Below, piece by piece: positions 28,230-41,900 of a stretch of DNA of 64,000 nt; positions within the stretch are counted from its first letter, which is position 1; each line of letters starts with the position of its first letter. A program made the position numbers and the translations under genes. Source of the stretch: Litomosoides sigmodontis (taxonomy: Eukaryota; Nematoda; Chromadorea; Rhabditida; Onchocercidae); the NCBI GenBank assembly GCA_963070105.1, contig OY718806.1, forward strand, positions 9,009,365-9,073,364, read 5' to 3'. The notes beneath the pieces are model-generated. The model saw only the letters and a program-made list of their open reading frames with translations, was not told where the DNA came from and ran no database searches.

Positions 28230-30430
28230 CTTTATAGATTATCCATCGTATGTCTCATTCACAGCTTCCTTTGCATCATTAGCTTATGTGAAAAAAAAAG
28301 TGATAGTGCATAATGTGTTTGCTTGTTTAATTTATCTGCATGTTTACCACATAAACTTCACATCCTAACGTTAAGCTGAATATACTTGTTGTCTTTTAAT
28401 TTGCAATTTGTAATTGTACTCATTAAATTGTACTTTCTCTCTCTCGCTCTCTCAACAGTTTTCATCCGTTGGGATAAATTATCCCTTCCATTAGCAACTC
28501 TCCCATGCAGTCTACAGATGTAATGTTTGCTGTTTAGCATTTTAGATGTTAGACTTCAATGCTGAAGTACGATCTCTCTCTCTCTCTCTATCCTTGTGCT
28601 ATCTTTCAACATTTCTCAGGTTTTGGCTCATCTCGCCTGAAAATCATGTAGAAACAACAGCACTGCCTGCCAAATATAGCGAAAGTTATTCAAAAAATAA
28701 ATAAAAGTGAAGCAAACCTCTTTCTGGAAAAGCAAATATATTCGGATAAATTGATGCGATAGCTGCCTGCACGTACGGATACGGCAGATGTAGGGGTAAA
28801 ATAAGATACAGCAATAGAACGTTTGGCATTCACCGCGTGCCTTAGTACTAAGCATAACAAACCAAGGTCACCGGTGAAGGCGAGACGTCCTTTGCAGGGC
28901 ATTACGACATTGTCAATCTGCCGATTGAATGGAAGCGTTAATCTGCTACGGAGATTTAATCGTGGAAAAGAGCAGAATATAGGGGTGCTTTGAGAGCTAG
29001 CATTATCTGAGGAGTAACTGATAAACCAATTTAAAATCGATCTCAACTACTGCCAACATACTGACGCTATTATCATCATGCAAAAATGCTCAAGTAATTG
29101 AAAGAAACATAGGAGAACATCTGCATTGACCCCTGACCTACCACCACCTTCCCCCTATATGAGATAGGGAATGAATAAATACTCATCAACAGACATATGG
29201 ATTAAAGTCGGCCTACTTCAGATAGTAGACCACATACATTCACATACAAACATATACACATACATCTGTGCACATTTTGCTCCAATTTACCAACCCCGTC
29301 CAATAAACGAATCTATATAGAGCCATAACAACTAGGTCAAAATCAACATATTATATACATTTTGGATATCGTTTCCATATGCTTAACAATTTATCTTCTA
29401 AAATTTTAGTTTAAACTCACCCAAAATTTAGTTCCCAAACTTTTGCACAGCAAATAATAATATGCGCTTAGATTCATTAAATGAAAAATGATGAACAAGG
29501 AGTGAGTACTGTCCATGCTTCCAGTTTTTTCCCTTTGAACTTGATATCTGTTCATAATGAAACACCTTAATTATCATTTCCCTACCACCACTTGCACAAA
29601 ATGAATGGACCAAAAGTTGCCAAGGAGAAAAAGTAGAGGCCAGGAGATACTGTCCTTGCCATTAATGACCTACCAAGATAATGCCACGCTTCGCTACTGA
29701 AATGTAATTTACTTTTCGACGATTCGTTATGCTTCCACCGACTAATTTGTTTTTGTTGTTGACAAAAATTGACACACTCAAATGTAATGGTGAACTCGCA
29801 CACTTTCGTTTCACTTACCATTATCCATAACATTTTCATTAATGAATTTTTGTTCAATTCAAATAATTTATGGCGCGAAAATCCCGAAGGGAAATATAGT
29901 TTGGGCGAGAATTTCCCGCAAAATCACAATGAATAACGATACGATGAATGAGTGGGATTCAAGGAAATCATTTCCACTATTCAAGCAAGCAAGGATTGTA
30001 ATGCACACCAGACGGAGCAATTACGGTCACCGTATAAAACATTCTTTTCTTATTGGTTCATTTCTGACGTATTTTTCAATTTCGCTCCCTTCTCCTACTT
30101 GCCTCTTATCGAAGCTTCCGTTTGCCACCTCTCTCTCTCTCTCTCTCTCTCCTCTATCGTCTCAACCTTCAAATCTAATCCACCACCATATTGCAATGTA
30201 AGCCTTAACTGAACCAATGACCGCAAGCTATCCTTTATTCTATTTGGCGAAAAAAATCCATTCCTTCCGACGTGCAAATGATAAGAGGTGGAATGATTTT
30301 GGAGTGATAGAGAGAATGTGAACTACGAATTGCAACTTTCCCTGTTGTTTCTTTTTCTTTTTAAAACAAAAAAAAAGACTCAGGAAAAGGAGATGAATGT
30401 GAGAAGGAAAGATGAAAGTGAAATAGGAAA

Positions 30431-30480
30431 GCCATAGCCATAGCCATAGCCATAGCCATAGCCATCATCATCGCCATCAT
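30431..30480. repeat. (GCCATA)n hexanucleotide repeat
   Basis: About six copies of CATAGC followed by CATCATCGC variants. Confidence 0.9.
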
Positions 30481-31547
30481 CGTCAGTAGCAGCGGCGTAT
30501 GTAACATGATAGATATATGCGCCTACGCCAAACGTTACACGGGAACATCATGAAGGATAACGAGCCATCAATAAACGAGGGCAAGCGCGCGATCTTCACG
30601 AGGAGGGAAATGAAAATGACCAGAAAAGCAAGTATGAAACTGCCCTCTTCATTCACAGCCCTTCTAAAGCTCTCTCTCTCGTTCTCTCCCTCTTTCTTTT
30701 TTTCTCTCTTTACCGCGAAATTTTCTTCAAGCCCCTCCCTCTCTCCCATCCTTCTGGCTCCTCACCGCAATGCTCGATAATTGGTTGAATAGAGGGACCA
30801 GGAACAGAGGAAGCAGGCGACAACGACCACAACGACGACTACGACCACTACGACACGTATTGATGAGTCTCGAGGAAGGAGATGTGGCGGAGGAGGAGGA
30901 AAGTAAGGAAAATCCCAAACCACTCACCCTCCTCTCCTCCACCACCTTTTCTGCTACTCCTCATTCGTCGTTGTCACTCCCTCATCTCTCGCACTCGAAT
31001 GGTTGCAGTCGCCAAAGCACCCTACTCAGCAGCAACCACTGCCCAACGCTGACGCTCCTCCCGAATAAGGAAGGAATGAAGGAGTAGTAATGATTACCCA
31101 TCCCATCCCTCTTCCTCCTTCATTCATGCAGCTGTTCCAGACGGAGTGGAAGGAGGAGCAGGAGACGGAGGGGCGTAAAATGGTGACACGCTTACTTCAT
31201 CTTACCTCTCTCTCTACCTCCTCTCCCTCCGTACTTCCTTCGTCCATCTACACCTTAACGTACACCTCCCCTTTTTTTTCTGGACGCTCGTCTCCGTCCA
31301 TCTCTCCTCCCTCCTTCTTCACTCACGCAACTGCCACTTCAACCGCAACTGCAACCGCAACTGCCATCCATCCATCCATCCACCCACATCGTCACCAATC
31401 GCCATAATCAGCACTGCCACACTTCCGTACGCAGTACGCGCTTCCGTTGTAGCACATTTTCCTTCTGGATGAAATGGCAATGCTCGGCTGAAAATAAGCT
31501 TTGACACAGTGCACACGCGTTCCTCTCAATTTTCCGATACTTAACCG

Positions 31548-31598
31548 TTGGTGGTGGTGGTGGCGGTGGCGGTGGCGGTGGCGGTGGCGGTGGCGGGC
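31548..31598. repeat. (GGTGGC)n G-rich repeat
   Basis: GGTGGT then about seven GGCGGT hexamers on the plus strand. This regular G-pair spacing is compatible with two-tetrad quadruplexes. Confidence 0.92.
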
Positions 31599-32199
31599 AA
31601 GTCCACTACCATCACCCATACATCCAATTATCCATCCATCCATCCATCCATGTAGCTCTCTCTATCTCTCTCGCTGCACACACAGGCCACAGATATACGT
31701 GTATGTTTGCATGCATTGAAACGGATAATGTTGAAATTCGCTGTGAATTATTTGAGCCTAAAGATGAAAAGGGAAGAGAGGGAGGGAGTGAAAGAGGTAG
31801 GAAAGATCTTTTGCAACCTTTTTTACTCAACAAATTGAACCAAAATTTTGTGGGAGATATTTTTCTTCTAAAATTTTTATCCGAAAAAAAAATTTCCTTT
31901 TTTCTTGTAAAAAAAAAATATGAAGGCGAGAGGTGAAAGGAACAAGATAGAGAGAGAGAGAGGGAGGAGGAAAAAGACAAAAATGGGTAGAGTTACTATA
32001 GCTACCAATTACCATCTTTTCTAAATTACTGTACTCATTTAGGAATCAATAGTATGAATTTTATTATTGCTATTATCATTATCATACCGATTTTATCTAT
32101 AATGATTACTATCATTATCAATGCAATTTTATTCATTATTATCGTTATTTTTTATTATTATTATTATTAATTATTATTATTATTATTTATTATTTTTAT

Positions 32200-33559
<1,360 letters not shown>

Positions 33560-33659
33560 ATTATTATTATTATTAATTATTATTATTATTACTAATTATT
33601 ATTATTATTATTGTCATCAATTATTATTTACTATTACTATTAATTATTATTATTCCTGC

Positions 33660-36600
33660 TACGAACAACGAATGATTATCCAAGAACTGAGAAATGAAAG
33701 AAAATGATTACAATTGTGAGTGCTATGTATAATTTAAAAGAGAAATCGAAATTTCAAACCACATTCGTTATCATCATAATGGTGATAGAAATGATATTAA
33801 TGTGAATGATAAGAAAGAACTGAGCATAAATATCTAATCATTTGATATTTCACATATTCCAAATTAGTACTTTGAATTTCTTTTTTAAGCGACGAAATGA
33901 GGAAAAAAGAAGGAATGACGAAGAAAAGGGGGGAAAACAAAAAAGTTGATTTTTTCAAATAAATGTTTCAAAAATTTTTATCAAATTCTAAACGATCAGT
34001 CGACATAATGAATAGGTGAAATGGAATTGAGAAGAAAAAATTGAATAATTGCAGGTGCTTTGTTTCCACCTTCTTTCTCTCTTTCTCTCCCTCTCCCTCT
34101 CTCTCTTCATTTTTTTCCTAATTTTGTTTATTTGGAATTATAAACCTCTCAGTAAGCAACTTTAAGCAGCGACTGTTGTTGACAATAACGATGATAATGA
34201 TAATGATCGTGATCACTATAATGATAATGAGAAGAAGAATAATAATGAAAATAGGAATAATTATGACGTTTATAAGCATGAAACTGGTTGCTATGGCAAC
34301 AAAGTATCATACCGAATATTTTTCAAGGTGATCGATATCTTTAAAAGGTGTATTCAGCTAATGCTAACTCCATTTCTATCACCCACATGCATAACCGTAG
34401 AACCTGCGTATATGTGTAGGTGTGCTGCATTCTTATTGCTAGCTTTAGCTTAGCTAAAGAGCTAATTATAATTAAAATTCGTGATTGTATTTGTTTAAAG
34501 ATATGCACGAATCTTATCTTTTGGATGTATTCAAAATTTCCAAAATCAAAAATTCACATTTCGCCCTTTCTTGCGCAGGAAACTGAACAACAGTCAATTG
34601 CCGGGAGAGAAAGCTAAATTAATATGTAAAGTTATAAATTTTTCCGCCATTGTCTTCCAAAAGCTTTCAAATTTAAAAAAGGGAAATAAGAATTAAAAAA
34701 AAAATATCTATTAAAGTATCTAAATATATAAGTGTAGGAGAAAGAGGGAGAGTGAGATATGAAGAAGATAAAAATTAAAAAATATAAATAATTATATCGA
34801 TTTTTTTTTTCAGTAGAATATAGCTACAGCATTAATGTGATGATCATTTAAATTACAGAATGAATGTGAGGGGAAAAAAATAGTAAAGGATAACATTTAT
34901 GATAAAAGTCTATAAATTGCTCGCAAAAAATAACTAAAAAAAGAGTGAGGAGGGGTGAGAGGGAGGAAAAAGAATTGAAAAAGAGAAGCAGCTGGAGCCA
35001 TAAATAAGTAGAAAAAAAAAAGGAATAATACATCAAATTGAGCCTATTTCAGAATAGAAAAATATATTTGAATGAAGAAATTCACTTCTTTTTTCCACAT
35101 ATAAAATTGAAAATAACAAATAATTGAAATAGACAAAAATTTTTTTTAAAACAAATGATCAAATATTAATGTTAGTGAAAATTTTGATATGATCAATTAA
35201 TTATTGGGCAGACAGACATTTGATTGATGAAGAGTTAATGACAAATTGAAGATGGTGAACTAATGATTGGACAGATGGCTCAGATCTACCATTACTACCA
35301 CCACTTACTAACTTACTACTACTATGACCACCACCGCCACCATTATTATCGTTTCATGAAGATGACACGACAGATGTGTCTGTATGGGTGGACGTGTGCG
35401 TGTGTGTATTTCAGGATTACTTTTTGCTTCTGTATGATCGGAATGGATTTACGTTTGACAGTTCCAGATGCAAAATTAATGATCAATGAAGTATATTTAT
35501 GCAATTGAATTTTAATTTGGCCTCATCCCAATTTAATCGACTCAAATTTACTTTATATCCATCTAACTCCTTTCGTATAAAAGCATCATTTCTTTCTTCT
35601 TTTGAAAATTACTTCTTCCTTTTTGTTTTCCCTTGGTTAGCAAATAATTTAGTGTAGTTTCTACCTGTTATATCCAATTATTTGTCAGGTCATTTGAAAA
35701 AAAGGAAGAAAAAGGGAAAAGAAAAGGACAAAATTTTTTGTCGTTTTAATTAGTAAAATTAATGTTTTTATAATTGGGAATGGAAGTCATTTGCTGAATC
35801 AATAAATTTTAATTTTTTATACTAACAAAATGTTTGGCTTAAAAAAAAAGACAAATTCATATCAAAAGTTTACCTTTTCCCATTTTTCTTTTCTCTGCAG
35901 AACACATATAATTAATGCAAAAAGAAAACGAAATGAAAACTAAAACGATCAATAGGTATCTCTTCTTTTTTTGCACCTAATGAAAAGTGTTGAATCTTCT
36001 TTTTTTTCATTCCATTCTAAGCTTATCAATTTTAAGTTAATTAAATTTTGAAAGGAAAAAAAACGAAATTTTTTCCTCAATTTTGAATAATATATATTAA
36101 TAATAAAATTGTTTTTCCTAGACTTCCTAAAAACGAAAATGTTTTTTCCTTGAGTTGTCTGGAAAAACAATCAAAAAAATTGTTTTCTATTTGAAAAATT
36201 ATTTAATAAAAATAAAATAAAAAGTTTCAGAGTTTCAGAATGTTCTAAAATGGTTTTATTTAATTTACCAATGAATTCCATTTGTAACATGAGGTGCAGC
36301 ATTTTTATCGTGCTGGAAGTTTGCTTAATTTAAAAGGAGGAAGTCACAAAAATGAAATTTGCTAGTTTTGGAAGCTGTAAAATAAAATCGAAAAGTGTGA
36401 TATGATGATGCATATGTGAATAATCTCATTAAATTATATATCGTTGGTTAAGGCACACAATCATGTATGTATGTGTGTGTGTGTGTGTATGCTTTAAGAC
36501 TGTATGAATCCCTAAGCTTGCTAAAAAAAAAAGAAAAAGCTTTTAAAGGAAGTAAAACACGACATGATCAATGAGTGGTATGTGTTTGTTGGCTATGATA

Positions 36601-37370
36601 TAGCTAATAAGGCTTGCTAGGCCTGTAGTCGTCGTTATCTGTCGTTGGATTTTGTAGTGAGAGAAATTTCAATTTAACAAGCTATGATGCAAGTAGCACA
36701 AGCATCATGGAAAAAGGGGGGAGGGAAAAAAAAGGACGAAATGAAGTAAAAGGGATGAAGGTACTTATTACATGAACCAGTAATTTCTCTTTCGCACTTC
36801 AGGGAGATTTTAGAGGAGAGAGAGAGAGAGAGAAAGGAGCGAGCACATTATGTAAATCATGTTGGCCAAGTGAATGGATAAAGCATTCCAGACGACAAAT
36901 GTTTTTGGCTTTTTTCTTTGCCCAGGCTCATTTCCTTACTCGCTGTCCTCTCTCTCTCTCTCTCCTTGGCTCTTTGTGCAATATACCCTAACCTTTGGAA
37001 AAGCGCTAGTCCGTTTCGGAATTTCTCTGAAATAAGCCATAAAAGAGGCACGAGAACGGCCAATAAGCCTAAATAACAATTCACATTTTCGAACGACAAT
37101 TTACTCGTCAGATCTGCCGATCGCACTCTGTCGCGCTATTCTCCAATCGTAAAAAAAAAGAGAAAAAGAAAGGGAATAGCCAAGCTCAGCAAAGCAGCAA
37201 TCCCATGAAGGCTTGCTTACAACAACCAAGCAAGGAGCAAGAAAGCCTGAGCCAACTTTTGCATAAGAGCCACATACCAAAATTCTCCATAAGGCTCTGC
37301 TTAGTGTCAGTTTTTCTGGACATCGATTTACCACTGTGACAAATGACAGGCCACACACTTCACTTCCCTT
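33660..37370. other. Gene-poor intergenic region
   Basis: AT-rich, with scattered CT/GA tracts (34076-34105, 36815-36835, 36950-36965). The block at about 36850-37560 is less AT-rich and has minus-strand open frames with a hydrophobic stretch, but no splice partners were found. No gene is supported. Confidence 0.4.
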
Positions 37371-37376
37371 CCAACG

Positions 37377-37378
<2 letters not shown>

Positions 37379-37428
<50 letters not shown>
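37379..37428. repeat. (CA)n microsatellite
   Basis: Perfect alternating CA of about 48 bp. Confidence 0.95.
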
Positions 37429-37429
<1 letters not shown>

Positions 37430-37698
37430 CACATGCACATGTATACATATATAAAATGCATATATGTGAGCCTTTTTGCCTCGAAAATCATCCGAAATCG
37501 ATTGTAAAACTTCCCTTTTCCACTTCTTCACATTCTCTTTCGCTTTTCATCATTTCCCGAAAGCGACATACTTGTGGCTTTAGACTAAAATAAAAAGATA
37601 AATGGAAATGTTTTGCTTCGAAAGTTAACCTTTCCTATCGCATAACATCTAACCTCAAATTACCATAATGAACTAAGTTTTAATTACACACACACACT

Positions 37699-37716
37699 AT
37701 ATATATAGTATATACA

Positions 37717-37805
<89 letters not shown>
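37699..37805. repeat. (TA)n microsatellite
   Basis: About 107 bp of alternating TA, with two interruptions at the left end. It is perfectly self-complementary, so it can extrude as a cruciform. Confidence 0.95.
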
Positions 37806-37807
<2 letters not shown>

Positions 37808-38319
37808 AATACTCACGGCGCTATGTTATTAGCAAAGAACAGTAAAAAAAACCTGAAAAAATGAAAATTTAAATTAGAAGCGAAAAAAAAAGGTAAAATA
37901 AAATCCCAATTTGAAGAAAAAAGGAAAAAAATGTATACACGAAAAGTTTCATGAAAGACTATTGCTTTATTCGATAATTTCAATTTATTTAATCAAAAAT
38001 TAAAATATCCCTATTGACGTGTTTGATTATCACCTGGGAAAACGGAACCAATTGAATTATTTATTCAAATATAACATCAATTAAAGAATATTTGATTGAT
38101 GAAAATGTTTCCATTCAATCTGGTACTATCGTGCAATCATGCGGACCATCACTCCTTGCATTTCCTAATTTTCATTTCATTTCAATCGAAAAAGAACAAA
38201 AAGAGAGGAAATGAAACGAAAAAAAGGGGTAAGTGAAACGAAGCAGAGAAGTGAAATGTAAATTTAGCAATTTCATAATGAAATTTCTGGAAACAAATCA
38301 TTTAGTAAAGATTTTAAAA

Positions 38320-38328
<9 letters not shown>

Positions 38329-38351
<23 letters not shown>

Positions 38352-38352
38352 A
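38329..38352. repeat. (GA)n then (CAAA/CGAA)n
   Basis: Short GA run followed by a run of ACAA/ACGA tetramers to about 38382. Confidence 0.85.
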
Positions 38353-38581
38353 AACAAACAAACAAACGAACGAACAAACAAATTGGTGGAATGGTAAGGC
38401 GCAAATAACCTGTGCAATTCTTCCAATAATAATTTGATAAATTTAGATAACAACAAATATGTGATAAAATATAGAAAAATTTCTTAAATAGCTGTTAATT
38501 TGATTTTTCTTTTTAGCAAAAAATTTTTTTTTTTTTAAACTGTTAAATAATCCAAAAGGAAAATGAAACCTTTTTTTCTTC

Positions 38582-38758
38582 TTTATTTTCTATTATGCAG
38601 TGAGAGTTGATGAACTGATTAGCTATTTGATTCACATTGGCAAATTGACTGTTTACTTTGCTGCTTAGATCACTGATAGTTACGAATGCAAATATCATAT
38701 CATTCACTGGAAGTGTTGTGAGTCGCAAAGATGCAGTTGATAGCGTTGTTGCTACACT
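38582..38758 (-). pseudogene. Isolated frame resembling a cuticle-collagen N-terminal domain
   Basis: A 59-codon stretch on the minus strand starts MSVATTLSTASLRLTTLPV and continues with a hydrophobic NDMIFAFV segment, then DLSSKVNSQFANV and INSHC. The order (Ser/Thr-rich hydrophobic helix, a P/M hinge, then a polar helix with Cys) recalls the non-collagenous N-terminal domain of nematode cuticle collagens. No Gly-X-Y repeat follows within 500 bp on that strand and no clean donor is present, so if real it is a remnant. It lies antisense, about 240 bp upstream of the MTP start. Low confidence; it may be chance. Confidence 0.25.
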
Positions 38759-38882
38759 CATTTGGTGCGTTTCCTAATTTTCATTTGTGTATTATTTTAA
38801 ATTAAATACAAAATTAATTTTTAACAATTTAATTTATTTTTAAATTTTATTTCTTCCTTTTTACATAACAATTTTTTGCACC

Positions 38883-38917
<35 letters not shown>

Positions 38918-38994
38918 TTTGCAAATAATACAAAGAAATTGTGTTACTTGTCACATGAATTGAAGGAAGATAGTCATTAGCACTTGATCGGTAA

Positions 38995-41900
38995 ATGGTG
39001 CAAAATTTTTCTTTACTTGCCATTTGTTTATTTAGGTTTGACGTACGTTACGTACGGGAATAACCAGGCGATAGCAACAACTGTTAGTGATGTGGGAATG
39101 AAGCATTCTCATAATGAAGAAAAGATGGGCAGGCTTGCATTTGATCTTATTTGGTTTATTCAAATAAAACTATTTATTTAAATAGAAAAAAACGAGTATT
39201 TAAAAAAAAAGCTTAGCTAATTATCAATAAATAAAATAATTAGATGGAATTATTTTTTAATTAAAAAAAAATACAACTTCAATGCTGTAAAAAAAAAACA
39301 ATTGATTTTCTCCTCCTCTACTGACCACTCCCCTGTTCTTCCATTTATCCACACATGGATTATATATTCATGCATTTAATCAACTAATTAATCAATTAAT
39401 TCTACTGTATTACAGCAGCACCATTTCAGATATCTCTGGTATGAGTATAGTTTTTGGTCTGAAACACGAATTTATGAGGAAAAAACAAAATTGCATGAGA
39501 GTATCATTGAAGCAATCAATGCAACTTATTCCTTTCACATCCTACACTACGATCTCAGTGGCAAAATTCTTGGTCGATATCAGGTTTTCCATTACTATTC
39601 TTCATTCCCACGTCAAATTTGATTTCCAATAAAATTTGTTTAAAATTTTTGAAATTGATAATTTTTTTAATGAATTAAAATTACAACCTAAAGTACGAAA
39701 ATTATCTACCAATTTTAAAGAAACGTTGTATTATTTTCATTATTTATAATAATGAATAATATTATTGCAAGTGGAAAGAAAAGGAAATAGTAGGATAGCA
39801 ATAATTTATCAAATAATCAAATTTTAGTCTTAAATAATTTATGATTAAATATGAAATGATGGCAAGCTTATACAAGAAAAAATAAAAAATTTAATGATGT
39901 TAAACTTGGCTGAACAATTTATTTACTGACATGAAAAAAATTGAATTAGAACGAAATAATTATGAAAATGAAAGTTGGAGTGAAAAAATCACAGCGATTG
40001 CTATTATTATTACATTTCAATGCCTCGATGCATTATTGGCAAAATCTCAAAATTCAATTAAAATTTATTGTTTAAAAAATTTTTTAACTATTTTTGAAAT
40101 TAGGATGTGAAGCATTTCACTCGCATTTTGTTGCTAGAAATAAATTAAAAAGTTTTATGATTCACACAAATGCAAATCTGATTCTATAAAACATGATAAA
40201 TAAAAAATGTATGAAATGATTAACTTAAAAACAGTAATTGGGACAGTCTCACTAAATGTCATTTTTTTCTTTTTTTTTTTTTGCTTAAATAAGTAAACCA
40301 TGCAAGTACTATTGCAACTCATCCGTTATACTTTTGTTGAAATGACATTTTAAGATTAATGCAAATAAATGCTAAAATATTAAATGAGCTAATCAATGTC
40401 AAAGGAAGCGCTGGAGAAATAAACAAAGAAATAAGGGAGCGAAATAATTTCAGTTCCTGAAATGCATTAGCGGTGCATGCGAGTATGAAATGCCGGATGT
40501 TTATGTAAATTTCATCCAAGGTGGAAATAATTTAGACGGCCTGTATGTGACAGCAATATCAAATGGGAAAAATTGGAAAGCAAACTGGAATGTTCTTTTT
40601 GCAGTGGTTTACGCAACGATGACGCCGGCTAAAACAGGTGCAGGAGATGAGCAAACTGTTGTAAGTTTTCGTTCATACTTTTTTTCCCCCCCCTCTTTGT
40701 CCGTTTATTTCTTTTAAATTATTTAGGATAATATTTAATTCATGGAATGGTAGAAAGAAATAGCACAAATTGATAATTTAAATTACAAAATTATTTCATC
40801 CTGTTCAGTGAATGTATTGTTTTGCTTTTTTTTTTGTTTAAAATTGCCTACTCGCTTATTTTTAGTAGTTCAAGTTTATTTTTATCGAAAAAAAAGGAAA
40901 TGTTTAATGTTTGTATTAAAATTTCACTCTTTTTACAATTTCTTACAGCATGTAAACTTTAAATAAATTTTGAGAAAGCAAAAAATTTTTATAAATTATG
41001 ATATTTTTACAACTGATGATAAAATGCAAATTTTAGGTTTGGGTTAATTTGAGAATTGTGCGTTGACAGATTGATTTCAAGTCTTTTTGATAACATTTTC
41101 TTTCCTTTCTTTTTTTTCTTCCTCCCTTCCTTCTCAATCATTGCCACATTTCAGATCACACCATATGGCTCGTGTCATTGTCGTTTTTCAAAGCTACGCG
41201 ACAAAATCTTTCGGCGACAAATAAACCATTGTCAATTTGATGGTATCCGCAATTTTACAACAATTGATGATCTCACACAACATACTTATCAACATTCTAT
41301 TGTTTACACGTATGTTTGCCTTACGTTCAAGTGTTGTTTGATTGATAATGGTCGTAATGATTGATTAATTGATTTTAGATAAATTTAAATAATGTGAAAT
41401 AATTTGGCGGGAAATTGGAAAAAAAATTTGACAGATATTTGAAATTTTTCAATGGTAAAATGTTATAATTTAATAAATTTCTAACACTCTATTATCCATT
41501 ATTTTATGATTGAAATTTCTTAAACCGAAATTTAGACAAAATACAAGATCGAATGCAGACATTACCGATATTGAAGTTGAAGAGATGATGAGCATGAAGA
41601 GTCCATTGATTCCTCAGTGGAATATGGTGGTGGAAATTCGGTATGTTTAGTCAACATAGACTATATAAATTGAATTGATACTTGAATTAGGCTAACACTA
41701 TGAATTAGATTAATATTGGAATTGGAATACTATTTGCGATTAAATTTGTATTATACGTATGATACTTTGAACATGTACATAACGATATGCTTATCATAAA
41801 TACAACAGTTCAATTCAAGAACTACTTTTACTAATATTTCAGTAGGTTATGCCCTGATGAATAACGTTATAAATGAATGTGTTACAGACGTTAAGCAGTT

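Larger units (their letters stand above)
28230..32120. other. Gene-poor region with GC-richer islands
   Basis: No gene could be joined. Blocks at about 28700-29050 and 30480-31720 are clearly less AT-rich than the surroundings and full of simple-sequence runs (CATAGC, CCTC, GGTGGC, CCATC). These could be promoter or 5' UTR of a long-intron gene. Open frames here are low-complexity, and opposite-strand frames overlap, as expected of repeats. Confidence 0.4.

Noticed and set aside
31090..31720. Open frames on both strands in the CCTC/CCATC/GGTGGC region
   Set aside because: Overlapping opposite-strand frames of simple repeats (poly-Ser/Pro, Arg-His, Trp-Arg), with no splice or homology support.
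39036..39180. Plus-strand frame LTYVTYGNNQAIATT as an MTP exon
   Set aside because: It cannot be joined in phase to exon 2. The overlapping exon 38995-39042 with a GAC|gtacgt donor gives a signal peptide and correct phase instead.
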